In this document: piece by piece, positions 51,437-59,660 of the stretch | Numbering within the stretch: position 1 is the stretch's first letter | How the letters are laid out: the number at the start of each line of letters is the position of its first letter | Origin: CAWALV01 sp963782965 | GTDB lineage: Bacteria; Actinomycetota; Actinomycetes; Acidothermales; Acidothermaceae | Direction of reading: 5' to 3' | Assembly: GCA_963782965.1 (NCBI GenBank) | Contig: CAWALV010000002.1 | Span: 1,270,894-1,334,893 of the forward strand | DNA: 64,000 nt | Notes under the pieces: generated by a model | Databases searched by the model: none | The model's input: only the letters and a program-made list of their open reading frames with translations | Told to the model about the DNA's origin: nothing | Translations under genes and position numbers: made by a program

Positions 51437-52498
51437 TCAGCCGATCAGACGGACGACGCACGGGGTGCCGGTCGTGATCGCGAACCGCCGCTCGAGCTGT
51501 GACCCGCCCAGGACGGCGACGGAGCCGGCCTGTTGTTCGGCCACGAGGAGGTACCTCCCGTCAGGTGTCAGCGCGATGGCTCGCGGCACCGGCCCGGTCG
51601 CAGCCCAGGCGACGGCAGCCCAATTCCCTGCGCCGTCGCAGTCGAACGTGACGACGCTGTCGTGCCCGCGGTTGGAGACGTAGGCGCGGTCGCCGCTGCG
51701 CGCCATCGCGATGTCGGCGCCGGAGTTGGCCGCGGCGTCTGCGCCGGCCGGCAGCAGCGACAGGTACGCGCGCTCGCGCAGGCTGCCGCCGACGACGTCG
51801 AGAACGGCCAGTTGGGAGCTGAGTTCGAGCACGACGAGCGCCTGGGCGGCGTCGGGTGTGAAGAGCAGGTGCCGCGGGCCGGCGCCGGGCACCAGCTGCG
51901 TCGTCTCGACGATTCGCAGCGCACCACGTGCGTCGACCGACAACCGCAACAGCTGGTCGGTCCCGAGGTCAGCGGCGTACACGTCGCCGTTGCGCGGGTG
52001 CCGCACGATGCAGTGCAGGTGCGGACCGAGCTGCCGATTCGGGTCGCGCCCGCGCCCGGAGGTCTCGATGGTGGATACCGGTTCGACGAGGTGGCCGTCG
52101 GCACCGATCGCGAACGACCCGAGCGTCGCGCCGCCGAGGTTTGCGATGGCGTCGTCGCCGTAGTTCGCGATGAGGAGCGTGTGCTCGCCGTACAACGATA
52201 CGTACGACGGCACGGTGCCGCCCGACGGCAGCTGGGTGCGGCGCACTACCTGGGAGAAGTCCGGCGTGAACTCCACGGAGCTCACCGCACCTGCGCCGTC
52301 ATAGATCTCGCTGACGACGTAGAGCACCGGGCGCGTGGGATGTGCGCACAGGTACGCCGGGTTGCGGATCTGCGAGTAGCAGCTTCGGGCGTTCGCCGTT
52401 CCGGCAGCGGGGTCGACGTCGAGGACCGTGAGCCCGGCTCCGCAGGCGCCCGGCGCATGGCCGACCTGTTCGGTGTAGGACCCGACCGCGACGAGCAC
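51437..52498 (-). CDS. seven-bladed beta-propeller lactonase-family protein
   Basis: A 353-residue protein resembling the 6-phosphogluconolactonase (Pgl/YbhE) family. NPAYLCAHPTRPVLYVVSEI, LGPHLHCIVRHPRNGDVYAADLGTDQLL split over blades, GPRHLLFTPD and PRAIALTPDGRYLLVAEQ are repeated propeller motifs. GTG 52498 has GGAGG five bases upstream. Activity may be lactone hydrolysis in the pentose phosphate route, but many relatives are uncharacterised. It stands alone. Confidence 0.8.
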   Translation of the reverse strand: MLVAVGSYTEQVGHAPGACGAGLTVLDVDPAAGTANARSCYSQIRNPAYLCAHPTRPVLYVVSEIYDGAGAVSSVEFTPDFSQVVRRTQLPSGGTVPSYVSLYGEHTLLIANYGDDAIANLGGATLGSFAIGADGHLVEPVSTIETSGRGRDPNRQLGPHLHCIVRHPRNGDVYAADLGTDQLLRLSVDARGALRIVETTQLVPGAGPRHLLFTPDAAQALVVLELSSQLAVLDVVGGSLRERAYLSLLPAGADAAANSGADIAMARSGDRAYVSNRGHDSVVTFDCDGAGNWAAVAWAATGPVPRAIALTPDGRYLLVAEQQAGSVAVLGGSQLERRFAITTGTPCVVRLIG

Positions 52499-52650
52499 TG
52501 TACCCTCCAGCCATCGACGGACGCACCGGTGGCGGTGCTGTCGCCCGCGCAGGAGGGTATCGGCATGTCGGCCGCATGGTCGACATTGCGAGCGCGGGAC
52601 GAAGCCATCGTTTGAGTGAGACGCGCTGCGGCTCTGCGAGTCGTCGCGGT

Positions 52651-53544
52651 CTAGTTCTCGCGGCCGGCGGTCGGAGGCACACACACGAAGATGGACGCCG
52701 GGTGCACCCGGATCTTCAGCTTCTTCGTGCGCGTTCGGGCGCCACCGTCGAGTTCGTACGGGTAGCGGCGGTCGAAGCGGATCGTGAACTTCTTGCCTTT
52801 CGCGGTGCGCACGAACGGCGAACTCTCCGCCTTGCCGAGGGCGACTCGGCCGAGAGTCCGGGTCCATTGCACTGCGTTCTTCGCCGTCACGACGCCGAGT
52901 TCGAGGATGCCGTCGTCGGGACGCGCGCCGTCGAATGCCTTCACGCCGCCGAGGATCTGCCCGACGTTTCCGACGAGGACGCAAGAAACGGGCCCCTTGA
53001 GGAGGTGCTTTCCGTCGACGGTGACCGTCGCATTCACCCGCCGTGCGCTCAGGTTCTTTGCTCCGGTCCACAAATAGGCCGCTCGTCCGACCCGGTCCTT
53101 CATGCCGCGGTCAGCATCCTTGATCATCAGTGCGTCGAAGCCCGCACCGGCCATCACGGCAAAGTGTTCGCCATTGACCGTTCCCGTATCGATCGGACGG
53201 CGCTCGCCGTGCAGGCCGACCTGCACCGCCTCGGCGAGGCGAGTTGGGACACCGAGATTGGTGGCCAACAGATTCGCGGTTCCGGCCGGCAGAATCGCGA
53301 TCGCGACCGAGTCGCCAGCCAGCGTGTCCACGCACCGTTGGACGATCCCGTCGCCACCCCAGATGAAGAGCAGGTCCGCGCCCTCCGCTACCGCACGACG
53401 AGCGTACTTGGGCGCCTTTCGACTCTTGGGCACCTCGTACCACAGTGGATCGGGAAAGCCCTCGCGGGCGAGCACCTCGCGCAGCTCGCCGAGCCCGCCC
53501 CCGAAGCTCTTGCCGGAGTGTGCGACTACCGCTACCGACGGCAC
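52651..53544 (-). CDS. diacylglycerol/lipid kinase family protein
   Basis: A 297-residue DagK/YegS-type lipid kinase. GGDGIVQRCVDTL is the ATP-binding GGDG motif, followed by LPAGTANLLATNLGVP and the second-domain VMAGAGFDALMIKDAD. Phosphorylates diacylglycerol or a related lipid alcohol at the membrane. GTG 53544 (VPSVAVVAHSGKS) has GGAG seven bases upstream; the frame upstream is unrelated. It is divergent from DUF1206. Confidence 0.88.
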   Translation of the reverse strand: MPSVAVVAHSGKSFGGGLGELREVLAREGFPDPLWYEVPKSRKAPKYARRAVAEGADLLFIWGGDGIVQRCVDTLAGDSVAIAILPAGTANLLATNLGVPTRLAEAVQVGLHGERRPIDTGTVNGEHFAVMAGAGFDALMIKDADRGMKDRVGRAAYLWTGAKNLSARRVNATVTVDGKHLLKGPVSCVLVGNVGQILGGVKAFDGARPDDGILELGVVTAKNAVQWTRTLGRVALGKAESSPFVRTAKGKKFTIRFDRRYPYELDGGARTRTKKLKIRVHPASIFVCVPPTAGREN

Positions 53545-53753
53545 GAGAGGTCTCCAAGTGACTTGATGGACTTGAGTGGGGAGCGTGTCGCCAAGAGCCA
53601 CCCGCAGACCTACCCCGTGGCACGGTGATCCACGCCGTAGGCATCGGGTGAGCCCCGCCCGGCTCGAGGCTCGGCGGTTGCGCGAGGCGATGTACGGGTA
53701 AACCGGGGCGAGCGGACGGTCGGCGTCCGTCGCTTCGGACGACGGAGGGCCCT

Positions 53754-54575
53754 GTGGCGACTTTGCGGACGGCAACTCCGGTACGTCAGGCACGTCATGC
53801 GAGCGCAACGCGGACACCGAGCCTTGTCGCGCGGGCCGGCTTGGTCGCTCGGGGTGCCATCTATCTCGTGATCGGCTGGGTAGCGCTCATGCTGGCGCTC
53901 GGGCACAGCAATCAAGAAGCCGACCAGCGCGGCGCCTTGGAGACGCTGGCCGGCAAGCCTTATGGGTCGGCAATGTTGTGGGCGCTCGTTTTCGGATTCT
54001 CGGCCTATGCGTTGTGGCGTTTCAGCGAAGCAATCCGGGGCGTGGCCGGCGAGGGCAAGGGCGCCGGTCCGCGCATCAAGTCAGCGTTTCGAGGCGCTGT
54101 CTATGTGTTCTTCGCCGTGATGACCGTGTCGGTATTGCATGGCTCGGGATCCAGTCAGGCCGCAAGTCAACAGGACATGACCGCGCGTGTCATGCGACAC
54201 AACGCTGGGCGTTGGGCAGTCGGTGTCGTCGGTGCGATCGTGGTGGTGGTCGGGCTCATCCTCGTGGTCGAAGGGCTGCGGCGGAAGTTCGTTCGTAGCC
54301 TGCGAACGGGCGAGATGAGCGCGAGGACCCGAAGCGTCGTCGTCGCGCTCGGCGTGATCGGGACGACGGCACGTGGGCTGGTGTTCGCCCTCGCCGGCGG
54401 GCTCGTCATCGACGCCGCCGTGCATTTCGATCCCGCCAAAGCTCGCGGCTTGGACGGCGCGTTGCGAACCTTGCGGGACCAGCACCACGGCGGCCTCCTG
54501 CTCGGCGCAGCGGCGATCGGCTTATTCATCTTCGGTCTCTACGGCCTTTGCGAGGCGCGGTGGCGGCGAGTCTGA
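53754..54575 (+). CDS. DUF1206 family membrane protein
   Basis: A 273-residue protein with six helices in three pairs. LVARAGLVARGAIYLVIGWVAL at the start and TARGLVFALAGGLVIDAAVHFDPAKARGLDGALR near the end are the DUF1206 repeats. Function unknown; common in actinobacteria and cyanobacteria. GTG 53754 is preceded by GGAGGG. Two PAP2 genes follow in the same direction. Confidence 0.88.
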   Translation: MATLRTATPVRQARHASATRTPSLVARAGLVARGAIYLVIGWVALMLALGHSNQEADQRGALETLAGKPYGSAMLWALVFGFSAYALWRFSEAIRGVAGEGKGAGPRIKSAFRGAVYVFFAVMTVSVLHGSGSSQAASQQDMTARVMRHNAGRWAVGVVGAIVVVVGLILVVEGLRRKFVRSLRTGEMSARTRSVVVALGVIGTTARGLVFALAGGLVIDAAVHFDPAKARGLDGALRTLRDQHHGGLLLGAAAIGLFIFGLYGLCEARWRRV

Positions 54576-54624
54576 TGCCCGGCGGCGCGGCTAAGCCGCG
54601 GCTTCACAGAGTAAGCGGCACGTC

Positions 54625-55392
54625 ATGACGACCGCCCGCAGGGCGTCGGCGCGACGAAGCGCCTGGTCGCGGCGTCTCGACCCGGATTCACGCCTCGGTC
54701 TGCAACTCACGTTGTGGGGCGCCGCGGCGTTCGTCATCCTCGTGCCCTTCGGCGTCTTGCTCGCCCTGGTGCGTTCGCACAGTTCGGGCCTGCAATCGGC
54801 CGACCGATCGGTCGCCACCGGCGCGCACTCCCTGGCGATCGACCATCACAGCCTGGTGAGCCTTCTCCGGTGGGTGAGCACGGTCGGCGCACCGCGTACG
54901 TTCTGGGTGCTGGTCGGGGTGCTCGCGGTGGTCTTGATCGTCCGCCGGGCCGCCCGGCTTGCCGTGTGGGCTGGCGTGACGATGGCGGGCGCCGCACTGC
55001 TCGACAACGTCATGAAGACCGTCGCAGATCGGGCTCGGCCGCACTTTGCCAACCCCGTCGCGAGCGCGCCCGGCAAGAGCTTTCCGTCGGGTCACGCGCT
55101 CGAGTCGTTTGTCGGCGTCGCGATCGTGCTCATCGTCGCGTGGCCCTTGATGAAGCGAGGGTGGCGCTGGGCCGCGTTCGCTGTCGGGCTCGCGCTCGTC
55201 CTGCTCATCGGTTTCGCCAGGGTGACCCTTGGCGTGCACTATCTCAGCGACGTCGTCGGTGGCTGGATATTTGCGGCTGGCTGGGTTGCCGCGACATGCG
55301 CGGCGTTCCGACTGTGGCGCAAGCATGCTGATCCGGCCTCACCATCGGGTCCGCTCGACGCCGATGCGAGTACGCATTTGGTCGCGCCATGA
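54625..55392 (+). CDS. PAP2-family phosphatase
   Basis: A 255-residue membrane phosphatase. The three PAP2 motifs are complete: KTVADRARPHF, SFPSGHALES and RVTLGVHYLSDVVGG. About five or six helices. It dephosphorylates lipid phosphates such as phosphatidate or undecaprenyl diphosphate. The stop overlaps the start of a second PAP2 gene (ATGA). Confidence 0.9.
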   Translation: MTTARRASARRSAWSRRLDPDSRLGLQLTLWGAAAFVILVPFGVLLALVRSHSSGLQSADRSVATGAHSLAIDHHSLVSLLRWVSTVGAPRTFWVLVGVLAVVLIVRRAARLAVWAGVTMAGAALLDNVMKTVADRARPHFANPVASAPGKSFPSGHALESFVGVAIVLIVAWPLMKRGWRWAAFAVGLALVLLIGFARVTLGVHYLSDVVGGWIFAAGWVAATCAAFRLWRKHADPASPSGPLDADASTHLVAP

Positions 55393-56099
55393 AGCGAACA
55401 CTGGTGGTTCTCGTGGGCGGCGCGGCGGCGTTGCTCGTGCTGATGATCGGCGTGGGCCTGCTCGACGTTCATGTGCTTGCCCACAGCAGGATCGGGCACG
55501 CTGACGGCTCGGTCGACTCCACCATCGCGCACCACCGCGATCACGTCTTGAACGCGTTCACTCTTGGCCTGACCGATGCCGCGTCGACCTTGCCGGTCAT
55601 CGCTCTCGCGGCTGTGGTCGTCGCCGTGACCGCGGTGGTCTTCAAGCGCTGGCGCGAGCCGCTGTTTGTCGTCGCCGCGATAGCGGGGGAGGTGGCGATC
55701 TTCGTGGTGACGACGTTTGTGGTGCACCGGCCGCGGCCGAACGTCGTCAGGCTCGACCATGCACCGCCGACGTCGAGCTTTCCTTCTGGGCATACGGCGG
55801 CATCGGTGGCGCTGTACGGGGCGATTGCGGTCCTGGTCGTCTACTTCGGTGCTCGCATCGCGTGGCGACGGCTGGCAGTGGTTGTCGCGGTGCTACTCCC
55901 CGTGCTCGTTGCCGGCTCGCGGCTGTACCGCGGCATGCACTACCCGTCTGACGTCATCGGCGGCGGTCTTCTTGGATTCGCCTGGCTACGGGTCAGTGCT
56001 TTCGCGATCTTCGGGAAGGTCGCTCGCGCGACCTCTCCGCCGGGTATTGCGACTCCAGCGGTGCCCACGACGCCAACGGCGGCAGGGGTGCGTCGCTAG
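55389..56099 (+). CDS. PAP2-family phosphatase, second copy
   Basis: A 236-residue protein coupled to the previous phosphatase. Motif 1 is shortened (VVHRPRPN), motif 2 is SFPSGHTAAS and motif 3 SRLYRGMHYPSDVIGG. The two genes share layout but are far diverged. The leading Lys of motif 1 (KxxxxxxRP) is not evident, so activity may be altered. Convergent with the desaturase gene. Confidence 0.87.
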   Translation: MKRTLVVLVGGAAALLVLMIGVGLLDVHVLAHSRIGHADGSVDSTIAHHRDHVLNAFTLGLTDAASTLPVIALAAVVVAVTAVVFKRWREPLFVVAAIAGEVAIFVVTTFVVHRPRPNVVRLDHAPPTSSFPSGHTAASVALYGAIAVLVVYFGARIAWRRLAVVVAVLLPVLVAGSRLYRGMHYPSDVIGGGLLGFAWLRVSAFAIFGKVARATSPPGIATPAVPTTPTAAGVRR

Positions 56100-56133
56100 A
56101 TTCCCGCAGCGCAGTCAACCGGCGGCGCCGAGT

Positions 56134-57384
56134 TCAAGAAAATTCACAACCAGCCGGGTGCAGGGCGGCCAGCTGGCAGATTCGGCCGGTGGCCAGGTCC
56201 CGGGTTCCGCACAAGTCCCGCTCGGCGGCGTCCTCGTCGATGTTGCTGTTGTGGACGTCGAGTCGGGGCTCGCTGTCCGGGCGACCTATCGCGGTTTGTT
56301 CTGACATCATCGTGAGGCTTTCGCTCGGTGAAGCAGGGTGACCAGGGAGTTGGATGTGCGCCGGGGCCTGGTCGCCTGGGCGGACGCTGCGCAGATACCG
56401 CAGTGCGGTCGCGTACGAGTCGAGCAAGGACGTCTCGCAATACGGGATGTCCCTGTCGGCGCAGAATCGCTTCACCAATGGCTGGCAGCGCCGAAGGTTG
56501 CGGCTCGGCATGCTCGGAAACAGATGGTGCTCGATCTGAAAGTTCAGCCCGCCCAGCGCCGCCGTGATCACGCGGCCTCCGGTCACGTCGCGCGACGTCA
56601 GTACTTGGCGCCGCAGGAAATCGGGTGCCGTCGCGTCGTCCGGATTTGGCATCCCTTTGTGATTGGGGGCGAAGCTGCAGCCGAGGTAGATCCCAAGGAG
56701 CGACTGCTGCACCGCCACGAACGCCACTGCCCGAAGCGGTGAAAGGACGAGGAACAGCAGCGTGAGGCAGCCGGCCGCGTGTGTGACGAGCAGGACGATC
56801 TCGACGCGGTAGCCCCGAGGCCGCGCGAGCAGCGTCTTTGCGCTGCCGACGTGCAAGTTCCAGGCCTCGAAGAGCAACAAAGGGAAGAAGAACGCGCCTT
56901 GATGGGCCGCGACGAATCGGAGCGGGCCGCGCTGCCTTGCCGCCTGTTCCTGGCTCCAGGCGAGCACGTTGCGCCGAACGTCGGGGTCGCGTTCGAGGTC
57001 GTTGGGATTGCGATGGTGTCGATTGTGCTTGTCCACCCACCAGCTGTAACTGAGGCCGACGCCCAGATTCGACACGACCACCCCGACTCGGTCGTTCCAC
57101 TTCTTCGTTGCGAACAGTTGCTGGTGCCCGGCGTCGTGTCCGAAGAAGCCGAGCTGCGCGAAAACGACGGCGAAGTACGCGGCTATGCCGAGTTGCCACC
57201 ACGACGATCCCACCCACACGAATCCCACGAGGCCGGCGACCACGAGTGCGCCGAGACCGAGCATGCGCGGAAGGGAGGATCTCCCGGACCGCTCCAGCAG
57301 GCCCGCGGAGCGCACTTGCGCGAGGAGCGTCCCGTAGTCCGTGGTCGGCCGTTTGGCCAGCGTGTTCGCCGGAGCCGCCGTCAT
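56134..57384 (-). CDS. acyl-lipid fatty acid desaturase with Cys/His tail
   Basis: A 416-residue membrane desaturase. The di-iron His boxes are H83DAGH87, H120NRHH124 and QIEHHLFPS near residue 286; the Q in the third box marks the front-end/delta-5, delta-6-like acyl-lipid class. It introduces a double bond into lipid-bound acyl chains with O2 and an electron donor. The last 60 residues are extra and end with C392, C403, H409 and C413, a possible small zinc site. ATG 57384 fits the family length. Confidence 0.9.
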   Translation of the reverse strand: MTAAPANTLAKRPTTDYGTLLAQVRSAGLLERSGRSSLPRMLGLGALVVAGLVGFVWVGSSWWQLGIAAYFAVVFAQLGFFGHDAGHQQLFATKKWNDRVGVVVSNLGVGLSYSWWVDKHNRHHRNPNDLERDPDVRRNVLAWSQEQAARQRGPLRFVAAHQGAFFFPLLLFEAWNLHVGSAKTLLARPRGYRVEIVLLVTHAAGCLTLLFLVLSPLRAVAFVAVQQSLLGIYLGCSFAPNHKGMPNPDDATAPDFLRRQVLTSRDVTGGRVITAALGGLNFQIEHHLFPSMPSRNLRRCQPLVKRFCADRDIPYCETSLLDSYATALRYLRSVRPGDQAPAHIQLPGHPASPSESLTMMSEQTAIGRPDSEPRLDVHNSNIDEDAAERDLCGTRDLATGRICQLAALHPAGCEFS

Positions 57385-57701
57385 AGTCGCACCCGTCGGA
57401 AGAGGTCAGGCCAAGGAGTGCAGGGTCAAGACAACCCAGGGCTCAGGAGTGGCCCCAGACTACGCCGCTACCGCCGGTTACGCACCGACGCGCGAATCGA
57501 CGCGATTCAGCACGGGCGGGTGCCGTTCGTGGGCGAGTCGTGCGACTATGAGGTCACCAGCGCGCCTGGCCGGTCCGGACCTCATGCTCCCTCGCCGCTC
57601 ACGATTTCCATGCGAACCGGTCGGAGCATGATCACGTTGCATTTGGCACCGCACGAATTTCGCCGATCGTCGTCGAACGGCCCGAGTGGCTGTGCTTCGT
57701 C
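57385..57701. promoter_or_regulatory. 317-bp divergent intergenic region with a dyad
   Basis: Lies between the desaturase and the ANTAR island. An inverted repeat ATGAGGTC (57548-57555) / GACCTCAT (57578-57585) with a 22-base spacer encloses a smaller one, CCAG-n5-CTGG. Operator function is a guess. No small gene was supported. Confidence 0.45.
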
Positions 57702-57944
57702 GTGACCATTCGGTGGGCTTCGACGGGGTACGCGCAAGGCGGCGAGCAGCCGCGCCCGCGGTGCGGCTGCGGGCATCCGCGCGGCGAGCACGACCCGATC
57801 GCGGTGCGCTATTGCGCTGCGACCGCGTCCAACCAGTTGCCCCGCGGCTGTATCTGCCTGGCTCCGGCACCCGCGTCGGCGGACGCTCCGGCCGACGCGC
57901 AGCAGCCCGCAGATGCGGTCGATCGATCCGAGCGACGTCGGTGA
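57702..57944 (+). CDS. small Cys-rich (zinc-ribbon-like) protein
   Basis: An 80-residue protein. The centre reads CGCGHPRGEHDP, a Cys 20 residues on in VRYC, and RGCICL, giving five Cys plus two His, arranged like a small zinc-binding fold; the end is Ala/Pro-rich. Such proteins are common but uncharacterised in actinobacteria. GTG 57702 is the start. The stop overlaps the start of the first GAF-ANTAR gene (GTGA), which supports it as a real gene. Confidence 0.65.
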   Translation: MTIRWASTGYAQGGEQPRPRCGCGHPRGEHDPIAVRYCAATASNQLPRGCICLAPAPASADAPADAQQPADAVDRSERRR

Positions 57945-58666
57945 CCCATGGCGCGGACGACGACCTGCGGGCCGCGCTGGCGGCGGTCCTCACCGCGGGT
58001 GAGCGCGGTCCTGCCGCTGCGGATCGCCTTTGTGCGGCGTGCCTGCCGCTGCTCGGCGTCGAGGCCGCGGCGATCTCGTTGATCGACGACGGGCAGAGCC
58101 GAGGCACGTTCGGTGCCAGCGACGCCGCCGCGCGAGAGCTCGACGCGCTGCAGTTCACCTGCGGCGAGGGTCCGTGCCTGGAGACAACGACCACGAGGGC
58201 ACCGGTCCTGGTGCCCGACCTCCAGTCGCCGGACGAGCACCGTTGGCCGGCATTCCGCGATGCCGCTCAGCGGGCCGGCGTCCGTGCCGTCTTCGCCGTC
58301 CCGGTGCGGGTGGGCAGGATCGGGTTGGGAGCGCTGGACCTGTTCCGCTCGGTTCCCGGCGCGCTGTCGTTCACGCAGCTGGCGCATGCCGCGCTGATCG
58401 CGGATGCCGGGGCGCAGATCCTGCTCGACGTGGTCGACGACGGCGCCGGGGGCACGGCTCGGGCGGCCCCGCTCGAGCAGTGGGCGCAGGTGGCGTCGCT
58501 GTCGCGCATCGACGTCTACCAGGCCACGGGGATGATCATGGCGCAGCTCGATGTCCCACCCGTCGATGCGCTGGTTCGTTTGCGCGCCTACGCATTCGTG
58601 CACGAACTGAGTGCCAGTGAGGTTGCCGAGCTCGTGATCTCACGTCGGCTGCGCATGACACCGTGA
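57941..58666 (+). CDS. GAF-ANTAR regulator
   Basis: A 241-residue regulator. GAF domain at about residues 10-150 (FTCGEGPCLETTTTRAPVLV; GALDLFRS), then ANTAR at about 175-235 (IDVYQATGMIMAQLDVPPVD, LRAYAFVHELSASEVAELVI). ANTAR domains bind paired RNA hairpins and act as antiterminators. GTG 57941 is fixed by its overlap with the Cys-rich gene. Signal for the GAF domain unknown. Confidence 0.88.
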   Translation: MTHGADDDLRAALAAVLTAGERGPAAADRLCAACLPLLGVEAAAISLIDDGQSRGTFGASDAAARELDALQFTCGEGPCLETTTTRAPVLVPDLQSPDEHRWPAFRDAAQRAGVRAVFAVPVRVGRIGLGALDLFRSVPGALSFTQLAHAALIADAGAQILLDVVDDGAGGTARAAPLEQWAQVASLSRIDVYQATGMIMAQLDVPPVDALVRLRAYAFVHELSASEVAELVISRRLRMTP

Positions 58667-58719
58667 AGTATTGACCGGTCGCACCGACAGTGCGACGCAG
58701 ACTCTGGAGGCGAGACCCG

Positions 58720-59478
58720 ATGACGATCGATCCAACGGTCGCGCGCGAGCCGGAAGTCACCGCCACGCTGATCAGGCTGGCCGACAGTCTGGTCGAGGAT
58801 TTCGACCTTGTCGACGTGCTCGACCAGCTGGCCCGTGACTGCGTGCGGCTGCTCGGCGTCACCGCGGCGGGTCTCCTGCTTGCCGCGCCGATCGGCGAGC
58901 TGCATGGGATGGCTGCCTCGTCAGAACAGACACGGCTGCTCGAGCTCTTCCAGCTGCAACGCGAGCAGGGCCCGTGCCTCGACTGTTACCGCGGAGGCGA
59001 GCCGGTGAGTTGCGCGGACCTCTCCATCGAATCGCACAGGTGGCCGCTGTTCGCGCGGGCGGCGCTCGACAGTGGCTACCGGTCGGTCCACGCACTGCCG
59101 TTGCGGCTGCGACAGCAGATCTTGGGCGCGCTGAACCTGTTCGGCGACCGGCCGGGCGTTCTCGGCGAGCCGGCCGCGCGGCTGGGGCAGGCGCTGGCGG
59201 ACATGGCGACCATCACGATCCTGCACGAACGCGCGCTGCGCGAGAGTGAGCTCGTCGCTGCGCAACTGCAGACAGCGCTCATTTCGCGCGTCGTGATCGA
59301 ACAAGCAAAGGGGGTTCTTGCCGAACGGGGTGGCCTGACGATGCACGACGCCTTCCAGGCACTCCGCAAGTACGCCCGTGACCGCAACCTTCGGCTGCAC
59401 GCTGTCGCTCAAGGCATCGTCGAGCGCGCCGTCGACCCAGCTGCCATCCTCGCGAGCCGCAAGCCGTCGGCGAAGTAA
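58720..59478 (+). CDS. GAF-ANTAR regulator, second copy
   Basis: A 252-residue paralog of the previous protein. GAF domain (REQGPCLDCYRGGEPVSCAD; GALNLFGDRPG) and C-terminal ANTAR (ISRVVIEQAKGVLAERGGLT, AFQALRKYARDRNLRLHAVA). The GAF carries extra cysteines (CLDCY, VSCAD). ATG 58720 has GGAGG nine bases upstream; start 58690 is less likely. It lies 53 bases after the first GAF-ANTAR gene. Confidence 0.9.
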   Translation: MTIDPTVAREPEVTATLIRLADSLVEDFDLVDVLDQLARDCVRLLGVTAAGLLLAAPIGELHGMAASSEQTRLLELFQLQREQGPCLDCYRGGEPVSCADLSIESHRWPLFARAALDSGYRSVHALPLRLRQQILGALNLFGDRPGVLGEPAARLGQALADMATITILHERALRESELVAAQLQTALISRVVIEQAKGVLAERGGLTMHDAFQALRKYARDRNLRLHAVAQGIVERAVDPAAILASRKPSAK

Positions 59479-59628
59479 GCCCGCACAAAGCGACAAAGGG
59501 CGTATGATCATCGAAATTCTCCTTACCGCCTGGTGGGGAGTCGCGTAGCTCCAGACCACTGGCCACGCACCCGGCGCCGCGACGCGGTGGGCGGAGGCCA
59601 GCTCTGAACCCTGGAGCCTCGATCGCTT

Positions 59629-59652
59629 GGCCGGCCCCGCAGCAGGCCGGCC
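59629..59652 (+). other. hairpin at the start of the phosphatase gene
   Basis: GGCCGGCC-n8-GGCCGGCC, a perfect 8-base stem that ends eight bases before GTG 59661. It would cover the place of a ribosome site in the mRNA; none is otherwise obvious. Confidence 0.6.
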
Positions 59653-59660
59653 TTGACCCC

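Noticed and set aside
51437..53071. Extension of the lactonase frame to 53071
   Set aside because: The part beyond 52498 overlaps the DAG kinase gene in antisense-like frame and shows no propeller repeats; a good GTG with GGAGG sits at 52498.
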